Assembly: GCF_018131185.1 (NCBI RefSeq)
Contig: NZ_JAFCJE010000008.1
Span: forward strand, 62,001-126,000
DNA from: Bradyrhizobium diazoefficiens
GTDB taxonomy: Bacteria; Pseudomonadota; Alphaproteobacteria; Rhizobiales; Xanthobacteraceae
DNA length: 64,000 bases
Direction of reading: 5' to 3'
Shown here: positions 49,883 to 58,044 of the stretch, piece by piece
Layout: each line of letters begins with the position of its first letter
How positions within the stretch are numbered: position 1 is the stretch's first letter
The notes under the pieces: generated by a model
Seen by the model: only the letters and a program-made list of their open reading frames with translations
Told to the model about the DNA's origin: nothing
Database searches by the model: none
Position numbers and translations under genes: made by a program

Positions 49883-50863
49883 ATGTTGATCCTGGAATTC
49901 CTGGTCAAGCGGATCGCGCAGGGCCTCCTGATCGTCTTCATCACCTCGTTGATCATCTTTACGCTGTTGCGCGTGGTTCCAGGCGATCCCGTTCGTCTGA
50001 TCGTCGGCGGCATGGCGCCGCCCGATGTGGTCGAGCAGGTGGCGACCAAGATGGGGCTGCGCGATCCCATCATCGTTCAATACGGCCGCTATATGCGCGG
50101 TCTGCTCCAGGGCGACCTCGGACAGTCCTATCTTCGGCCGCGTAGCGGGATGATTGCGGCCGGTGGCCAATATGTCGATCCGACCAAGTCGGACATGGCG
50201 CTTGTGACCGACCTCATTCTCGAACGATTGCCATTCACGCTGCAATTGGGCGGCATGGCCTTGTTGTTCGCGCTGTTGATCTCGTTTCCGGTCGGAATAG
50301 CCGGTGGTCTGCATCAGCATCGATGGCAGAACGCCCTGGCGTTCGGCATGCAGTCGCTTTTCGTGTCGATCCCGAATTTTTGGCTCGCGATCGTTCTGAT
50401 CCTGTTTCTGTCAATCAAGCTGAAGCTGCTTCCGGCGCTCGGCTACCAGGGCTTCTCCTATGTCATTCTGCCGGCCCTGGTGCTGGCGGTGGAGATCGCG
50501 CCCTTCATTATCCGGACACTGACGACGTCACTTGGCGAGGTGATGCAGGCGCCGTTCATCGATGAAGCCCGGGTTCGCGGCCTGTCGCGCCGCCGCATCG
50601 TCTATTCCCATGCGCTGCGCAATGCCGCGGTGCCGCTGGTCAATTTGCTCGGCATCCAGCTTTCGACCCTGATCGGCGGCGTGCTGGTGATCGAATACAT
50701 CTTCGATTATCCGGGCCTCGGCAATCTGACCGTCGTCTCCGTCGTCGGACGTGATTTCCCGGTCATCCAGGGCATCGCCATTACGACCAGCGCGGTGTTC
50801 GTGTTCATCAATATCATCGTGGATCTGGTCGCTTATCTCATCGACCCTCGCGTGGAGATCTGA
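49883..50863 (+). CDS. DppB-type ABC permease
   Basis: A 326-residue permease. The N-terminal TM is followed by VVPGDPVRLIVGGMAPPDVV, the DppB signature. The EAA loop is IDEARVRGLSRRRIVYSHAL and the C-terminus IEYIFDYPGLGNLTVVSVVG is typical. Between QGDLGQSY and LILERLPFT there is an extra stretch of about 18 residues (RPRSGMIAAGGQYVDPTKSD) in the periplasmic loop, where relatives usually have a short link. The ribosome binding site is weak (AAGGG at 12 bases). Confidence 0.94.
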   Translation: MLILEFLVKRIAQGLLIVFITSLIIFTLLRVVPGDPVRLIVGGMAPPDVVEQVATKMGLRDPIIVQYGRYMRGLLQGDLGQSYLRPRSGMIAAGGQYVDPTKSDMALVTDLILERLPFTLQLGGMALLFALLISFPVGIAGGLHQHRWQNALAFGMQSLFVSIPNFWLAIVLILFLSIKLKLLPALGYQGFSYVILPALVLAVEIAPFIIRTLTTSLGEVMQAPFIDEARVRGLSRRRIVYSHALRNAAVPLVNLLGIQLSTLIGGVLVIEYIFDYPGLGNLTVVSVVGRDFPVIQGIAITTSAVFVFINIIVDLVAYLIDPRVEI

Positions 50864-50865
50864 CC

Positions 50866-51783
50866 ATGACGGCCACCACGGTCATTGCTGCGGAGCTTGA
50901 ACCTCGATTGGCGCGCATCCGGTCCGTCAATCGGCGGATCCTGGCTGCAGCCTGGAGCATGTCGAGCTTCAAGGTCGGTTTCTTTGTCTTCATCGCGCTG
51001 CTGCTGGCGTCCGCGATCTATCCCGAAGTGTCCTCGGTCAGCGCCACCAAGATGGTGGTGAAAGACAAATTCCTGGCGCCGGTCTATCTGGGCGAGAAAT
51101 GGACCTGGGATCACGTGCTCGGCACGGATCAGCTCGGCCGTGACATCCTGATGCGCAGCCTTATCGGACTGCGTTATTCGCTGCTGGTCGGCATCGTCAC
51201 GGTGCTCCTGATCTTCATCATCGGCTGCGGCCTCGGTCTGTTCGCGGGTTTCAAGGGCAAGTGGTGGGACACCATCATCATGCGGATCACCGACGCGCAG
51301 CTCTCGATTCCGATGATCATCCTGGCGATCACGATTCTCGGCGTGTCGCGGCCGACCGTCCCGACCATCATCATCGTGCTGGCGCTGTCCGGCTGGCCGC
51401 TCTACGCGCGGGTGGCCCGCAGTGCCGCGGTCGCCGAGCGCGGCAAGGAATATGTGCGTGGCTTGCGGGTGCTCGGGGCCGGGGACTGGCGCATCCTGCT
51501 GCTGTTCGCTGCGCCCAACATCCTGCCGCCGATCGCGTTCGTCGCAGTGCTCGATGTCGCTCGCATGATGATCTTCGAAGCGATCCTGGGCTTCCTCGGG
51601 CTCGGCATTCAGCCGCCGACCCCGAGCTTTGGCAGCATCATCGCCGATTCCCGCAAATATCTGCTCAATGCCTGGTGGATCGGGACCATCCCGGGCATCT
51701 TCCTTGCCATCGCGCTCACCTCGATCAATCTGATGGGCTCTGCGCTGGAAAAGGCGCGCAACCGCATCTATGGAGGTCTCTGA
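50866..51783 (+). CDS. DppC-type ABC permease
   Basis: A 305-residue permease, partner of the DppB-type protein. It has HVLGTDQLGRDILMRSLIGL (diagnostic), the EAA loop KEYVRGLRVLGAGDWRILLL, and ILGFLGLGIQPPTPSFGSII. Start ATG 50866 follows GGAG by eight bases and lies two bases after the previous stop. The next gene follows the TGA by one base. Confidence 0.95.
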   Translation: MTATTVIAAELEPRLARIRSVNRRILAAAWSMSSFKVGFFVFIALLLASAIYPEVSSVSATKMVVKDKFLAPVYLGEKWTWDHVLGTDQLGRDILMRSLIGLRYSLLVGIVTVLLIFIIGCGLGLFAGFKGKWWDTIIMRITDAQLSIPMIILAITILGVSRPTVPTIIIVLALSGWPLYARVARSAAVAERGKEYVRGLRVLGAGDWRILLLFAAPNILPPIAFVAVLDVARMMIFEAILGFLGLGIQPPTPSFGSIIADSRKYLLNAWWIGTIPGIFLAIALTSINLMGSALEKARNRIYGGL

Positions 51784-51784
51784 G

Positions 51785-53605
51785 ATGGATCTCTCGCTCA
51801 TTCTCGAAATCGACGATCTGACGGTTGGTGCGACGACATCCGGGGCGGTTCCCATTCTCGATCACGTCAGCTTCCGCCTCAGCACGTCGGAGATTTTCGG
51901 CATCTACGGGGAAAGCGGTGCGGGCAAGACGGTGCTCAGCCGCGCGCTGGCGAACTGGTTGCCGGAGAGCCTGGAATATCGCGCCGGACGGGTCGCCTTC
52001 GCCGGTCATGACATCCTCGGCGCCGGCGCGCGCGAAATCCGGATCGGGCGCGATATCGCCTATATCGGCTCCAAGCCGCAGAGTTCGCTCGATCCGACCG
52101 TGCCGGTTGGCGTCCAGATCGCGGAGAAGCTGCACAGTGTGAGGCCTGAATGGAACGGGCGCGAGTGTCGTGACCGGGTCATGCAGCTGCTCGGCGAGGT
52201 CCGCATCCCCTCGCCAAAGGAGCGCTACTGGGACTACCCGTCGAAATTCTCCGGCGGCATGATGCAGCGCGCGATGATCGTGGATGCCATTTGCGCCGAA
52301 CCCGCCGTGCTGATCGCCGACAACGTGACCCAGCCGCTGGACGTCACCATCGCCGCGCAGATCGTGGCCTTGCTCCATGACCTCTGCACGCGGCACAAGA
52401 TGGCGACGATCTATTTGTCGTCTTCCTTGCCGACGCTCGGCCAGTTCGGCGATCGAACGGCCGTGCTGCACCAGGGCCGGTTTGTCGAGCAACAGGCGTT
52501 CGCCGACCTGCTGGCTTCGCCGCAATCCGACTACACGCGCAAGGCCATCGCAAGCGTGCCGCGGATGTGGGAGACGGCGGAGGGCCCGCTTGCTCGCCGT
52601 CAGGCGCAGGGCGAGGCGCCGTTGATGAAGGTGGAGAATGTCCATCGCACCTATCGCGCCCGCAAGCGCGGCACGTTCAACAGCTACAGCAACGTGCAGG
52701 CGGTGCGCGGTGTCACGCTCGACATCATGCCACGCGAGAATTTCGGCATCGTCGGAGAATCCGGCTGCGGCAAGTCGACCCTGACCCGGCTCTTGGCCTG
52801 GCTGGAGACGCCTGACAGCGGCAGCATCGTCTTGAACGGGACTTCGCTCGGTGCGCTGTCGTCGGGGGATTTGATCCGCAAGCGCAACGAGTTCCAGCTG
52901 CTCCTGCAGGATCCCTACAATGCCTTGCCGCCGCGGACCACGGTCGGCCGCATGATCGAGGAGAGTCTCCTGATCCGTGGCAGGGTCAAGCGCGCCGATT
53001 TGAGGAAGCGAGTGATCGCGGCGATGGCCGAAGTCGGTCTTGCCGCTGAGCTCTACGATCAGCTGCCGAACGCGCTCTCGACCGGCGAGCGCCAGCGCAT
53101 CTCGATCGCACGAGCCCTGATTCTCGATCCCAAGCTCCTGATCCTCGACGAGACCTTGTCGGCGCTGGACCAGCGCGAGCAGGGCAGGCTGATCGAGCTG
53201 TTCTCGAAATTGCAGGAGAAGAACGACCTCACCTACGTCTTCATCTCGCACGATCTCGCCATGGTGCGGAAGGTCTGCACGCGGATCGCGGTGATGTATC
53301 TCGGCGAGATGGTCGAGATTGCCGACAACCACCATCTCTTCTTCGACCCGCAGCATCCTTATACCAAGGCGCTGCTGTCGGCGGCCCCGACGTTGGAGCA
53401 GAAGCCGTTTGATCCCTCCGATTTTCTGCTCGAGGGCGAGCCGCCCAGCCCGATCGACATCCCAGCCGGCTGCAGCTTCGCGTCGCGCTGTCCGAAGGCC
53501 TTCGGCCGCTGTCGGGTGGAGACGCCAGGGCTCGTCGAGCATTCGCCGGGGCGCTTCGCCGCTTGCCATCTGCTCGATGGTGATCAGGCGCAGGCGGCGG
53601 CCTGA
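51785..53605 (+). CDS. Fused DppD-DppF ABC ATPase with one degenerate ATP site
   Basis: A 606-residue chain with two ABC domains. Domain 1 (about 1-260) keeps Walker A GESGAGKT and signature KFSGGMMQR, but the Q-loop Gln is Ser96 (AYIGSKPQSSLDP), the catalytic Glu is Asn180 (LIADNVTQPLD) and the switch His is Ser213 (TIYLSSSLP). Domain 2 (about 285-560) keeps Walker A GESGCGKST, Q-loop LLLQDPYNALPP, catalytic Glu in LLILDETLSALD and His in FISHDLAMV, but its signature is LSTGERQR. The C-terminal oligopeptide-transporter tail with cysteines (GCSFASRCPKAFGRCRVE) is present. ATG 51785 follows GGAGG; the stop is three bases from the converging amidase stop. Confidence 0.93.
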   Translation: MDLSLILEIDDLTVGATTSGAVPILDHVSFRLSTSEIFGIYGESGAGKTVLSRALANWLPESLEYRAGRVAFAGHDILGAGAREIRIGRDIAYIGSKPQSSLDPTVPVGVQIAEKLHSVRPEWNGRECRDRVMQLLGEVRIPSPKERYWDYPSKFSGGMMQRAMIVDAICAEPAVLIADNVTQPLDVTIAAQIVALLHDLCTRHKMATIYLSSSLPTLGQFGDRTAVLHQGRFVEQQAFADLLASPQSDYTRKAIASVPRMWETAEGPLARRQAQGEAPLMKVENVHRTYRARKRGTFNSYSNVQAVRGVTLDIMPRENFGIVGESGCGKSTLTRLLAWLETPDSGSIVLNGTSLGALSSGDLIRKRNEFQLLLQDPYNALPPRTTVGRMIEESLLIRGRVKRADLRKRVIAAMAEVGLAAELYDQLPNALSTGERQRISIARALILDPKLLILDETLSALDQREQGRLIELFSKLQEKNDLTYVFISHDLAMVRKVCTRIAVMYLGEMVEIADNHHLFFDPQHPYTKALLSAAPTLEQKPFDPSDFLLEGEPPSPIDIPAGCSFASRCPKAFGRCRVETPGLVEHSPGRFAACHLLDGDQAQAAA

Positions 53606-53608
53606 CGG

Positions 53609-55015
53609 TCAGGGTCGTGGCTTGAACGGCCAGCCCATCTTGATTGAACGCAGATCTTCCAGCGCCTTCGTCACCTGGAGGACGCCGAGATCGTCGAAGC
53701 GATGGCCGATGACCTGGACACCGATTGGCAGATCCCGGGAATCGAACGCCATGCAGACTGTGGAAGCGGGTTGGCAGGTCTGGTTGAACATGGCCGTGAA
53801 CAGCGTGTGCGCGAGCGGCGTCTCGCGGGAGACACCCGGTTCTTCCGCCGGAAAATTCACCACCGGCAGCGTCGGTGAGATGACATAGTCCCAGCCTTCG
53901 AACGCCCCCAGCAGCGCCGCCTTCATTTTGGCGATCTGCCCCAGGGCCCGGTAGAGATCGGTGCCTGAATGCTTTTCTCCGCCGAGAGACCACGCGCGAA
54001 CGTAGGGATCGATGTCGCGTGGGGTGTCAGTATGCGCGGGCAGCGAGGTGTATTCGAGATACCCGCGGACCTGGAGGAACAGGTCAATCGCCGCATAGGC
54101 GTCATGGTCTAGCGGCGAGGCAAACGGTTCAACGAACGCGCCTGCGCCCGCCAGCAGCTTTCCGGTCGCCTCGACGGTCTCGCGCACGACCGCTTCGGGT
54201 TTCATGCCAAAGCCCATGTCGGTGAGGATTCCGATCTTCAATCCCTTCACATCGCGCTCGAGGCGCTCGTGATAGCGCACGCCGTCGGCGGGGAGGCTCC
54301 AGGTGTCGCGCTCGTCCTGCCGCGTCAGCACGGTCAGCAGGCGGGCGATATCGTCGACGCTGCGGCCCATGGGACCGGCCATGCGCATGGTGTCGGCCGG
54401 CAGATGCGGCACGCGTCCGTGGGTGGGCTTGAGTCCGGCGAGGCCGCAATGTGCAGCTGGAAGGCGGACGGAGCCCGCGATATCCGTGCCGACGGAGACA
54501 TATCCGGCGCCGGCAGCGACCGACGCGGCGGCGCCGGCCGACGAGCCGCCGGTGTTCCAGGCAAGCCCCCAGGGGTTGCGGGTGATGCCGTGCAGCGAGC
54601 TGATGCCTGACGCCATCAGGCCGCAATCCGGCATCGTGGTTTTTGCAAAGATCACCGCGCCGGCTTCGCGCAATGCGATCGCCGGTGGTGAATCGTAATT
54701 TGAAGGCGGCAGGGCGCGGTTGGCTCCGATGCCATGAAAGTAGGGCCAGCCGGCCATGGCGACGCTGTCCTTGACGGTCATTGGAATCCCATCGAGCGGA
54801 CCCAGCGCAGCTCCGGCCTTCCATCGCGCCTCCGCGCGTTGCGCGCTGGCGATGGCCTGTTCCGGACGGAAACTGAACAAAGCGTTGATCGCGGTATTGA
54901 CCCCCTCGGAGTGGTTGAGGGTCGCTCGCAGCACCTCCACCGGAGACAGCGCGCGCGAGGCGTACGCCTCCGCCAGCTCGGCAAGGCTCATCCCGATCAG
55001 TTCTGCAGCAGACAT
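53609..55015 (-). CDS. Amidase-signature hydrolase
   Basis: A 468-residue amidase-signature enzyme. The Ser-cisSer-Lys triad is Lys82 (IPMTVKDS), Ser158 (NTGGSSAGAAAS) and Ser182 (GTDIAGSVRLPAAH). Family members hydrolyse amides such as acetamide-type compounds, aryl amides or Glu-tRNA amide; the lack of gatB/gatC nearby and the length argue for a catabolic amidase. GAGG lies just before the ATG. It converges on the peptide-type transporter, whose imported ligand it might cleave (inference). Confidence 0.93.
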   Translation of the reverse strand: MSAAELIGMSLAELAEAYASRALSPVEVLRATLNHSEGVNTAINALFSFRPEQAIASAQRAEARWKAGAALGPLDGIPMTVKDSVAMAGWPYFHGIGANRALPPSNYDSPPAIALREAGAVIFAKTTMPDCGLMASGISSLHGITRNPWGLAWNTGGSSAGAAASVAAGAGYVSVGTDIAGSVRLPAAHCGLAGLKPTHGRVPHLPADTMRMAGPMGRSVDDIARLLTVLTRQDERDTWSLPADGVRYHERLERDVKGLKIGILTDMGFGMKPEAVVRETVEATGKLLAGAGAFVEPFASPLDHDAYAAIDLFLQVRGYLEYTSLPAHTDTPRDIDPYVRAWSLGGEKHSGTDLYRALGQIAKMKAALLGAFEGWDYVISPTLPVVNFPAEEPGVSRETPLAHTLFTAMFNQTCQPASTVCMAFDSRDLPIGVQVIGHRFDDLGVLQVTKALEDLRSIKMGWPFKPRP

Positions 55016-55140
55016 GGTGGCCTCGATGGGTCGCGTCCCGGATCACACTCCGGATAGCGGACATAGCGCGCATAAGGGTAGGCCCGCTGGTTCAACGGCA
55101 TGATTTGGTGGAGCGCGAGGCATCCCTTTTGCATCTGTCC

Positions 55141-55185
55141 TGATCAAAATCTGCCTGATCAAAATTTGCCTGATCAAATTGGGCG
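55141..55185 (+). repeat. Three tandem 15-bp repeats
   Basis: TGATCAAAATCTGCC, TGATCAAAATTTGCC and TGATCAAATTGGGCG in a row, each with TGATCA. They lie in the 217-base divergent gap between the amidase and the first choline-kinase-like gene, 47 bases before its start, where they could act as repeated operators or reflect slippage. Confidence 0.8.
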
Positions 55186-55232
55186 GACACGAAGGTCGGC
55201 TGAACGGCAACTGCAAGAGATCGGAAGTCGCC

Positions 55233-55262
55233 ATGAGTCAATCTGGAATGAGTCAATCTGGA
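55233..55262 (+). repeat. Perfect 15-bp tandem duplication at the kinase start codon
   Basis: ATGAGTCAATCTGGA occurs twice without a gap, so the protein begins MSQSGMSQSG and has two equivalent ATG codons. The period of 15 is the same as in the tandem repeat 48 bases upstream. Confidence 0.9.
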
Positions 55263-56204
55263 ACGGAACTGGCTACCATCCGGAATTCCATTGCCGGGCT
55301 CCCCGGATGGGGAGCCGGAGACATCGTGATCGAACCTGCCATCCCGATCCTGGCTTCGCCAAGCTGGCGAGGCGTCGACGGCTTTCCCTGGCGCGCCACC
55401 AGAAAGGGCAGTGGCGAGAGCATCTTCATCAAGGCCATGGATCGTGATGCGGAGCTCTATATCGACGTGGCGTGCGCCTTCGAGGCGGCGCAGCGTGCAT
55501 CCGATCTCGGCATCGGGCCCAAAGTGCTGATGGCCGATCCGAAGGCGGGCCTGCTGGTGATGGAGGATCTCAACCAGGGCTGGCGGGTCGGTACCTTGGA
55601 GAGGATGCTCGAGCCCGACATAGTCGACGCCGTCATTGCGGCGATGCGCCTGTTTCAATCCGGACCGCCGCTGCCACGCCGCAACAGCGTCTTTGACGAG
55701 ATCGAGCATTTCCATGCTGCTGCGGCGGCCGCGAAAGCACAGCTGCCGTCGGATGCCGAATGGCTGGTCAAGGAGCTGCGCTTTGCGGCCGACGTCCTCC
55801 GGATGCTGGACATCAAGGCGGTGCCGATCCACGGCGACGGCAATGTTTCGAATATCCTGATCAGCGACGCAGGCGAGGTTCGTCTGATCGACTGGGATCG
55901 CGCGACGACGGCCGACCCGCTGGAGGATATTGGCACCTTCTTCGTCGAGGCCTGCGCGCAGGAGCCCGAGGCGCGCGACCTCTTCACCCGCAGCACCGGG
56001 ACATTCGACGAGGGGACGTTCAACCGTGCGCGGATTTACGGCGTGGCTGATGATCTGCGCTGGGGATTGATCGGCGCGCTGCTCGCCGCCAAATCGGCGC
56101 GCAATACGCTGGAGTTCTACAAATTCGCCAGTTGGCGCTTCGTGCGTTGCCGCATGGCGGTTCGGGAGCCCCGCTTTGGCGAGATGCTTCGGAGGATCGC
56201 ATGA
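55233..56204 (+). CDS. Choline/ethanolamine-kinase-like phosphotransferase, first copy
   Basis: A 323-residue APH-fold kinase. The N-lobe has SGESIFIKAMDRDAELYIDV, the catalytic loop is VPIHGDGNVSNILISD with Asp and Asn, and the metal motif is VRLIDWDRATTADPLEDIGT. The start is ATG 55233 or, because of the 15-base duplication, the equivalent ATG 55248. Its stop overlaps the second kinase gene as ATGA, so the two are translated together and may form a heterodimer or act in sequence (inference). The catalytic residues look intact. Confidence 0.85.
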   Translation: MSQSGMSQSGTELATIRNSIAGLPGWGAGDIVIEPAIPILASPSWRGVDGFPWRATRKGSGESIFIKAMDRDAELYIDVACAFEAAQRASDLGIGPKVLMADPKAGLLVMEDLNQGWRVGTLERMLEPDIVDAVIAAMRLFQSGPPLPRRNSVFDEIEHFHAAAAAAKAQLPSDAEWLVKELRFAADVLRMLDIKAVPIHGDGNVSNILISDAGEVRLIDWDRATTADPLEDIGTFFVEACAQEPEARDLFTRSTGTFDEGTFNRARIYGVADDLRWGLIGALLAAKSARNTLEFYKFASWRFVRCRMAVREPRFGEMLRRIA

Positions 56205-57157
56205 CCGTTCGCAGAAAAGTTGGTGAGGGGACCACGGTTCACGAACGCAACGTCGAAGCCGCCATCGCTCGCGTCCCGCAATGGCGCGGCAAGGCGGCCG
56301 TCTATGCGCCGCTGGTCGGCGGCCTGTCGAACCAGAACTGGCTGGTCGAGATGTCCGGCGACGCGCGCCGCTATTTCGTCAAGGTGCCGGGCGAGGGCTC
56401 GGAAATGTTCATCGATCGCGTCACCGCCAACGAGGCCGCGCGCAATGCCCATGCCATGGGTGTCGGGCCGGAGGTCATCTTCTTCGACGCGGCGGACGGG
56501 CTGGAGATCAGTGAATTTCTGGAGGGCTACCGCGCCTGCACCAATGCGGATTTCGGCGATTCCGCCATCCAGTCCGACGTGCTCGATCTCTATCGCCGTT
56601 TGCATGGCGGCCCCAAGCTCGGCCAGACCAAGACGATCTTCGACATGATCGAGGAACATATCGAGCAGGGCAAGGAACTGGGATCGCATTTCCCGCAGGA
56701 CATGCCCTGGCTGATGCACCGCTACAATCAGGCCAAGTCGGCCTTCCTGGCGTCGGGCCTCGACCTCGTTCCGTGCTTCAACGATCCCATGCCGGGGAAT
56801 TTCCTCATTTCGGCCGAAGTCGGCGCGCCCAGGCCGATGAAGCTGATCGACTACGAATTCGCCTCCAACAATGAGCGCAGCTACGAGCTCGGCGTGCTAT
56901 TTGCCGAAATGTTCTTTGACGAGAAGCTGACGGAAGCCCTCATCGAGCAATATCTGGGCGAGGTTCGTCCGCAGATGATTGCGCGCGTCATTCTCAACCG
57001 CGCGCTCGCGGATATGAAATGGGCCTCATGGGCGGTCGTCAACCGCAAGCTCAACACCTGGGATTTCGACTACCAGAAGTACGGCGTCTGGAAATACATG
57101 CGCGCCCGCGACGTGATGTATGACCCGCGCTGGGACGGCTGGTTACGGCTGGTGTGA
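56201..57157 (+). CDS. Choline/ethanolamine-kinase-like phosphotransferase, second copy
   Basis: A 318-residue kinase closer to the choline-kinase group. APLVGGLSNQNWLVEMSGDA is the nucleotide-binding strand pair, and VPCFNDPMPGNFLISAEVG replaces the usual HxD catalytic loop with N-D-P-M-P-G-N, a form seen in choline-kinase-like proteins. KLIDYEFASNNERSYELGVL carries the metal-binding Asp and the choline-kinase motif. Known relatives phosphorylate choline, ethanolamine or similar alcohols; the substrate here is not known. It converges on the HisN-like gene 30 bases away. Confidence 0.87.
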   Translation: MTVRRKVGEGTTVHERNVEAAIARVPQWRGKAAVYAPLVGGLSNQNWLVEMSGDARRYFVKVPGEGSEMFIDRVTANEAARNAHAMGVGPEVIFFDAADGLEISEFLEGYRACTNADFGDSAIQSDVLDLYRRLHGGPKLGQTKTIFDMIEEHIEQGKELGSHFPQDMPWLMHRYNQAKSAFLASGLDLVPCFNDPMPGNFLISAEVGAPRPMKLIDYEFASNNERSYELGVLFAEMFFDEKLTEALIEQYLGEVRPQMIARVILNRALADMKWASWAVVNRKLNTWDFDYQKYGVWKYMRARDVMYDPRWDGWLRLV

Positions 57158-57187
57158 GCCGGCGCCGGCCCCGACGGTCTCTTGCGG

Positions 57188-57979
57188 CTATTGCTTCAGG
57201 ATGGTCAGGGCCTGCTCGAGCAGGCTGTCGTTCGCCGCGGCGATCACGCGGCCGTCGGAGTCCGGTGTGAGTGGCCGCCCATCCCAGTCGCGTATGATTC
57301 CGCCGGCGCCCTCGACCACGGGAATCAATGCCATGAAGTCGAACGATTTGAGCGACGTCTCCACGACAAGATCGCAATGGCCGGACGCCAGCAGCCCATA
57401 CTGATAGCAATCGCCGCCAAATCGTCGGAACATGGCTTTCTTGCTCAGCAAGTCATAGCGAGCCCAATCCTGCGGCGTAAAGAAGTCCGGCGAAGATGTG
57501 TAGATCTGTGCGTCTTCCAGTCTTGCCGTGCGGCTGACCATGGCGGGCTTGCCGTTGAAGCTGACCCCACGCCGCGTGCCATACCACCGTTCGGCCAGCG
57601 CCGGCATGTCAATCATGCCGGCGACGACCGATCCTTCGTGTTCGTCGGCGAGCGCGACAAGCGTGCCGAACAGCGGCATTCCGGAGATAAAGCTCTTCGT
57701 TCCGTCGATCGGATCGAGGTACCAGGTGTGGCGCTCGCCGAAGGTCGATCCCATCTCCTCACCGACGATGCCGTGATCGGGGAAGCGCGCGCTGATCAGG
57801 CGCCGCAATTCCACTTCGATCGCACGATCGGCGATCGTCACCGGCGTCAGATCCTGCTTGCGTTCGAAATCGACACTGGAACGGAAATGGGTCAACGCAA
57901 TCCGGCCGGCCACGTCGGCGAGTTCATGGAAGAACGCAGCGAGTTCGTTCGCAGAAATCTTGTCTTGAATGTCGTCCAA
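57188..57979 (-). CDS. Inositol-monophosphatase-family phosphatase (HisN-like)
   Basis: About 263 residues. The metal-binding motifs are GIVGEEMG (Glu), WYLDPIDGTKSFISGMPLFG (DPIDGT) and TSLKSFDFMALIPVVEGAGG. The pattern fits HisN-type histidinol-phosphatases and related sugar or alcohol phosphatases. I choose a TTG start at 57979, because GGAG lies six bases upstream and it gives the family length; the ATG at 58084 overlaps the AraC gene and adds an unlike leader. It is the last gene of the DeoR-AraC-phosphatase operon, so a role in this locus rather than histidine synthesis is likely (inference). Confidence 0.85.
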   Translation of the reverse strand: MDDIQDKISANELAAFFHELADVAGRIALTHFRSSVDFERKQDLTPVTIADRAIEVELRRLISARFPDHGIVGEEMGSTFGERHTWYLDPIDGTKSFISGMPLFGTLVALADEHEGSVVAGMIDMPALAERWYGTRRGVSFNGKPAMVSRTARLEDAQIYTSSPDFFTPQDWARYDLLSKKAMFRRFGGDCYQYGLLASGHCDLVVETSLKSFDFMALIPVVEGAGGIIRDWDGRPLTPDSDGRVIAAANDSLLEQALTILKQ

Positions 57980-58044
57980 TGCTCGCTCCAGGGGAAAGCA
58001 CGTCGCGCATGAGCGGCGCAGAGGCTGGCCTTGGGAATTCGGCT

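Noticed and set aside
51725..53569. 614-codon minus-strand open frame opposite the DppD-DppF fusion
   Set aside because: It is a shadow of the ABC ATPase gene. It has no motif, and its composition is rich in Arg, Gln and His as expected from antisense reading.
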